Source: Dactylis glomerata
Lineage: Eukaryota; Streptophyta; Magnoliopsida; Poales; Poaceae
Reading direction: 5' to 3'
Length of the DNA stretch: 64,000 bases
Assembly: GCA_007115705.1 (NCBI GenBank)
Contig: QXEO01000414.1
Coordinates: 248,001-312,000, forward strand
A program made the translations under genes and the position numbers. The number at the start of each line of letters is the position of its first letter. Position 1 is the stretch's first letter. Below, one piece after another: positions 63,028 through 64,000 of this stretch. Under the pieces are notes generated by a model. It saw nothing but the letters and a program-made list of their open reading frames with translations. It did no database searches and had not been told where the DNA came from.

Positions 63028-63845
63028 GTTTTTGTTAGGGTTAGGGTTAGGGTTAATGTGTTAATTAGTTAATGTGTTAATTAGTTAGTGTTAGGGTTAG
63101 GGTTAAATATTAGGATTAGAATTTAGTTAGATATAGAAATATTTTAGAGATAGAATTATTTTAGAGATAGAATTATTTTAGTTAGAATTATTTAGTTAGA
63201 ATTATTTAGTTAGAATTTATTTGCAAATAGAAATAGAATTATTTTAGTTAGAATTATTTTAGTTAGAATTATTTAGTTAGAATTTATTTGCAAATAGAGT
63301 TAGAATTATTTTAGTTAGAATTATTTAGTTAGAATTTATTTGCAAATAGAAATAGAATTATTTAGTTAGAATTATTTAGTTAGAATTTATTTGCAAATAG
63401 AGATAGAATTATTTTAGTTAGAATTATTTAGTTAGAATTTATTTGCAAATAGAAATAGAATTATTTAGTTAGAATTATTTAGTTAGAATTTATTTGCAAA
63501 TAGAGATATAATTATTTTAGTTAGAATTATTTAGTTAGAATTTATTTGCAAATAGAAATAGAATTATTTTAGTTAGAATTATTTAGTTAGAATTTATTTG
63601 CAAATAGAGATAGAATTATTTAGTTAGAATTATTTAGTTAGAATTTATTTGCAAATAGAAATAGAATTATTTAGTTAGAATTTATTTGCAAATAGAAATA
63701 GAATTATTTAGTTAGAATTTATTTGCAAATAGAAATAGAATTATTTTAGTTAGAATTATTTAGTTAATACAAATAGAAATAGAATTTATTTGCATCATAG
63801 ATAGTTTGTTAGTTTATTAGTTAATCAAATGTCCGTTTTTTGCAG
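63028..63845 (+). repeat. Leader intron filled with TTAGAATT-type tandem repeats
   Basis: Probable intron (GTTTTT...TTTTTGCAG, ending 63845). It begins with telomere-like TTAGGG repeats (63035-63055 and 63090-63105). From about 63175 to 63780 there are a dozen units of about 45-60 bp made of TTATTTAGTTAGAATT and TATTTGCAAATAGAAATAG. Units alternate between AAATAGAAATAG and AAATAGAGATAG forms, suggesting a higher-order repeat. Confidence 0.8.
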
Positions 63846-63849
63846 AACT

Positions 63850-64000
63850 ATGGATCCACATAGCAGGAACCTCGAAGAGGAAGAACTTCTCGAAGATATA
63901 ATCAAAGACGCTCCCGACGTTGAACCAGCTGAATCTCCGTCGTCATATCTAAACCCCTCCGGAGATGGAATGGAGGTCGACCGACACGAAGATGAAGCCG
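63850..64000 (+). CDS. Start of a second CACTA 2 gene, partial
   Basis: ATG four bases after a TTTTTGCAG acceptor. The first 50 codons are open to the window edge: an acidic N-terminus starting MDPHSRNLEEEELLEDI with further Glu/Asp- and Ser/Pro-rich sequence. No domain is visible yet. By position it may be the accessory transposase gene of CACTA 2 or the first gene of a second copy. Confidence 0.55.
   Translation, partial: MDPHSRNLEEEELLEDIIKDAPDVEPAESPSSYLNPSGDGMEVDRHEDEA

Larger units (their letters stand above)
59318..64000 (+). mobile_element. CACTA transposon 2, left part, continues past the window
   Basis: Starts CACTAGTGGAAAACGGGCC at 59318 after ATA (59315-59317, possible target duplication). 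Subterminal stem-loops built on TTTAGTCCCGG follow (59350-59559), then a TATA box (59568-59576) and a TNP2 gene broken by one stop and truncated (59877-62150). After AT-rich tandem repeats a second TTTAGTCCCGG block (62618-62765), a new TATA box and the first codons of another gene appear. The second block may be the start of a second, 5'-truncated copy of the same family. Confidence 0.85.

Noticed and set aside
63035..63105. Interstitial telomere
   Set aside because: Only three to four TTAGGG units in two short runs; plant telomeres are TTTAGGG, so this is a chance or intron repeat.

Overview
The window looks like intergenic DNA of a large, repeat-rich grass genome, probably Pooideae (wheat, barley, oat or ryegrass-like). 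I infer this from the element types: CACTA transposons with two transposase genes, a Sirevirus-type Copia, Tat-type Gypsy elements, a Helitron and a grass-type F-box gene. All genes are eukaryotic with GT-AG introns. I see no rRNA, tRNA, CRISPR array or bacterial-style operon. Almost everything is mobile DNA; the only recognisable host gene is one F-box gene, and it is broken.

Layout. (1) 1-8300: CACTA element 1, whose 5' end lies outside the window. It has a TNP2-type transposase gene with intact reading frames (697-4403), a second transposase gene of Transposase_24 type in eight exons with one apparent frameshift (4656-6991), a subterminal array of CACACGGCA repeats and a 3' end in ...TAGTG at 8300. 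(2) 9808-15503, minus strand: an F-box gene split by a Helitron-like insertion (10664-15048). Removing the insertion leaves one 409-codon frame. (3) 16294-57931: a nest of LTR retrotransposons. The outer element A is a minus-strand Tat-type Gypsy with 335-bp LTRs and target-site duplication (TSD) CCGCG. It has been split by a Sirevirus Copia E (18909-30297, TSD CACGG), a Gypsy B (31339-51958, TSD CTATC) and an LTR-like insertion F (53268-56980, TSD CATCA). B in turn holds a truncated relative C (LTR 35313-35983) and a non-autonomous Gypsy D (43690-51056, TSD GTGCC). (4) 57932-59317: GC-rich, then AT-rich flank with no gene I recognise. (5) 59318-64000: CACTA element 2, with TTTAGTCCCGG stem-loops, a TNP2 gene broken by one stop and truncated, AT-rich tandem repeats, a second promoter and the first codons of another gene.

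How the parts work together. In the CACTA elements the two transposase genes would act on the terminal and subterminal repeats. In Copia E, gag (823 aa) and pol (protease, integrase, RT, RNase H) are followed by a spliced envelope-like ORF. Gypsy A and B share an unusual plan: gag-pol in sense, then a separate gene in antisense that has its own TATA box and converges on the end of pol, then several CTCGGGGGCTAC polypurine-like boxes before the 3' LTR. The antisense gene is an AT-hook plus B3-like protein in A, and a gene of at least seven exons, of 'putative gypsy-type transposase' kind with a coiled coil, in B.

Hand-counted LTR differences give an insertion order that fits the nesting: A about 5%, B about 3%, D about 1.5%, E under 1%. 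Coordinates of LTR ends and TSDs were read base by base. Family assignments rest on motifs recognised by eye, without database searches.
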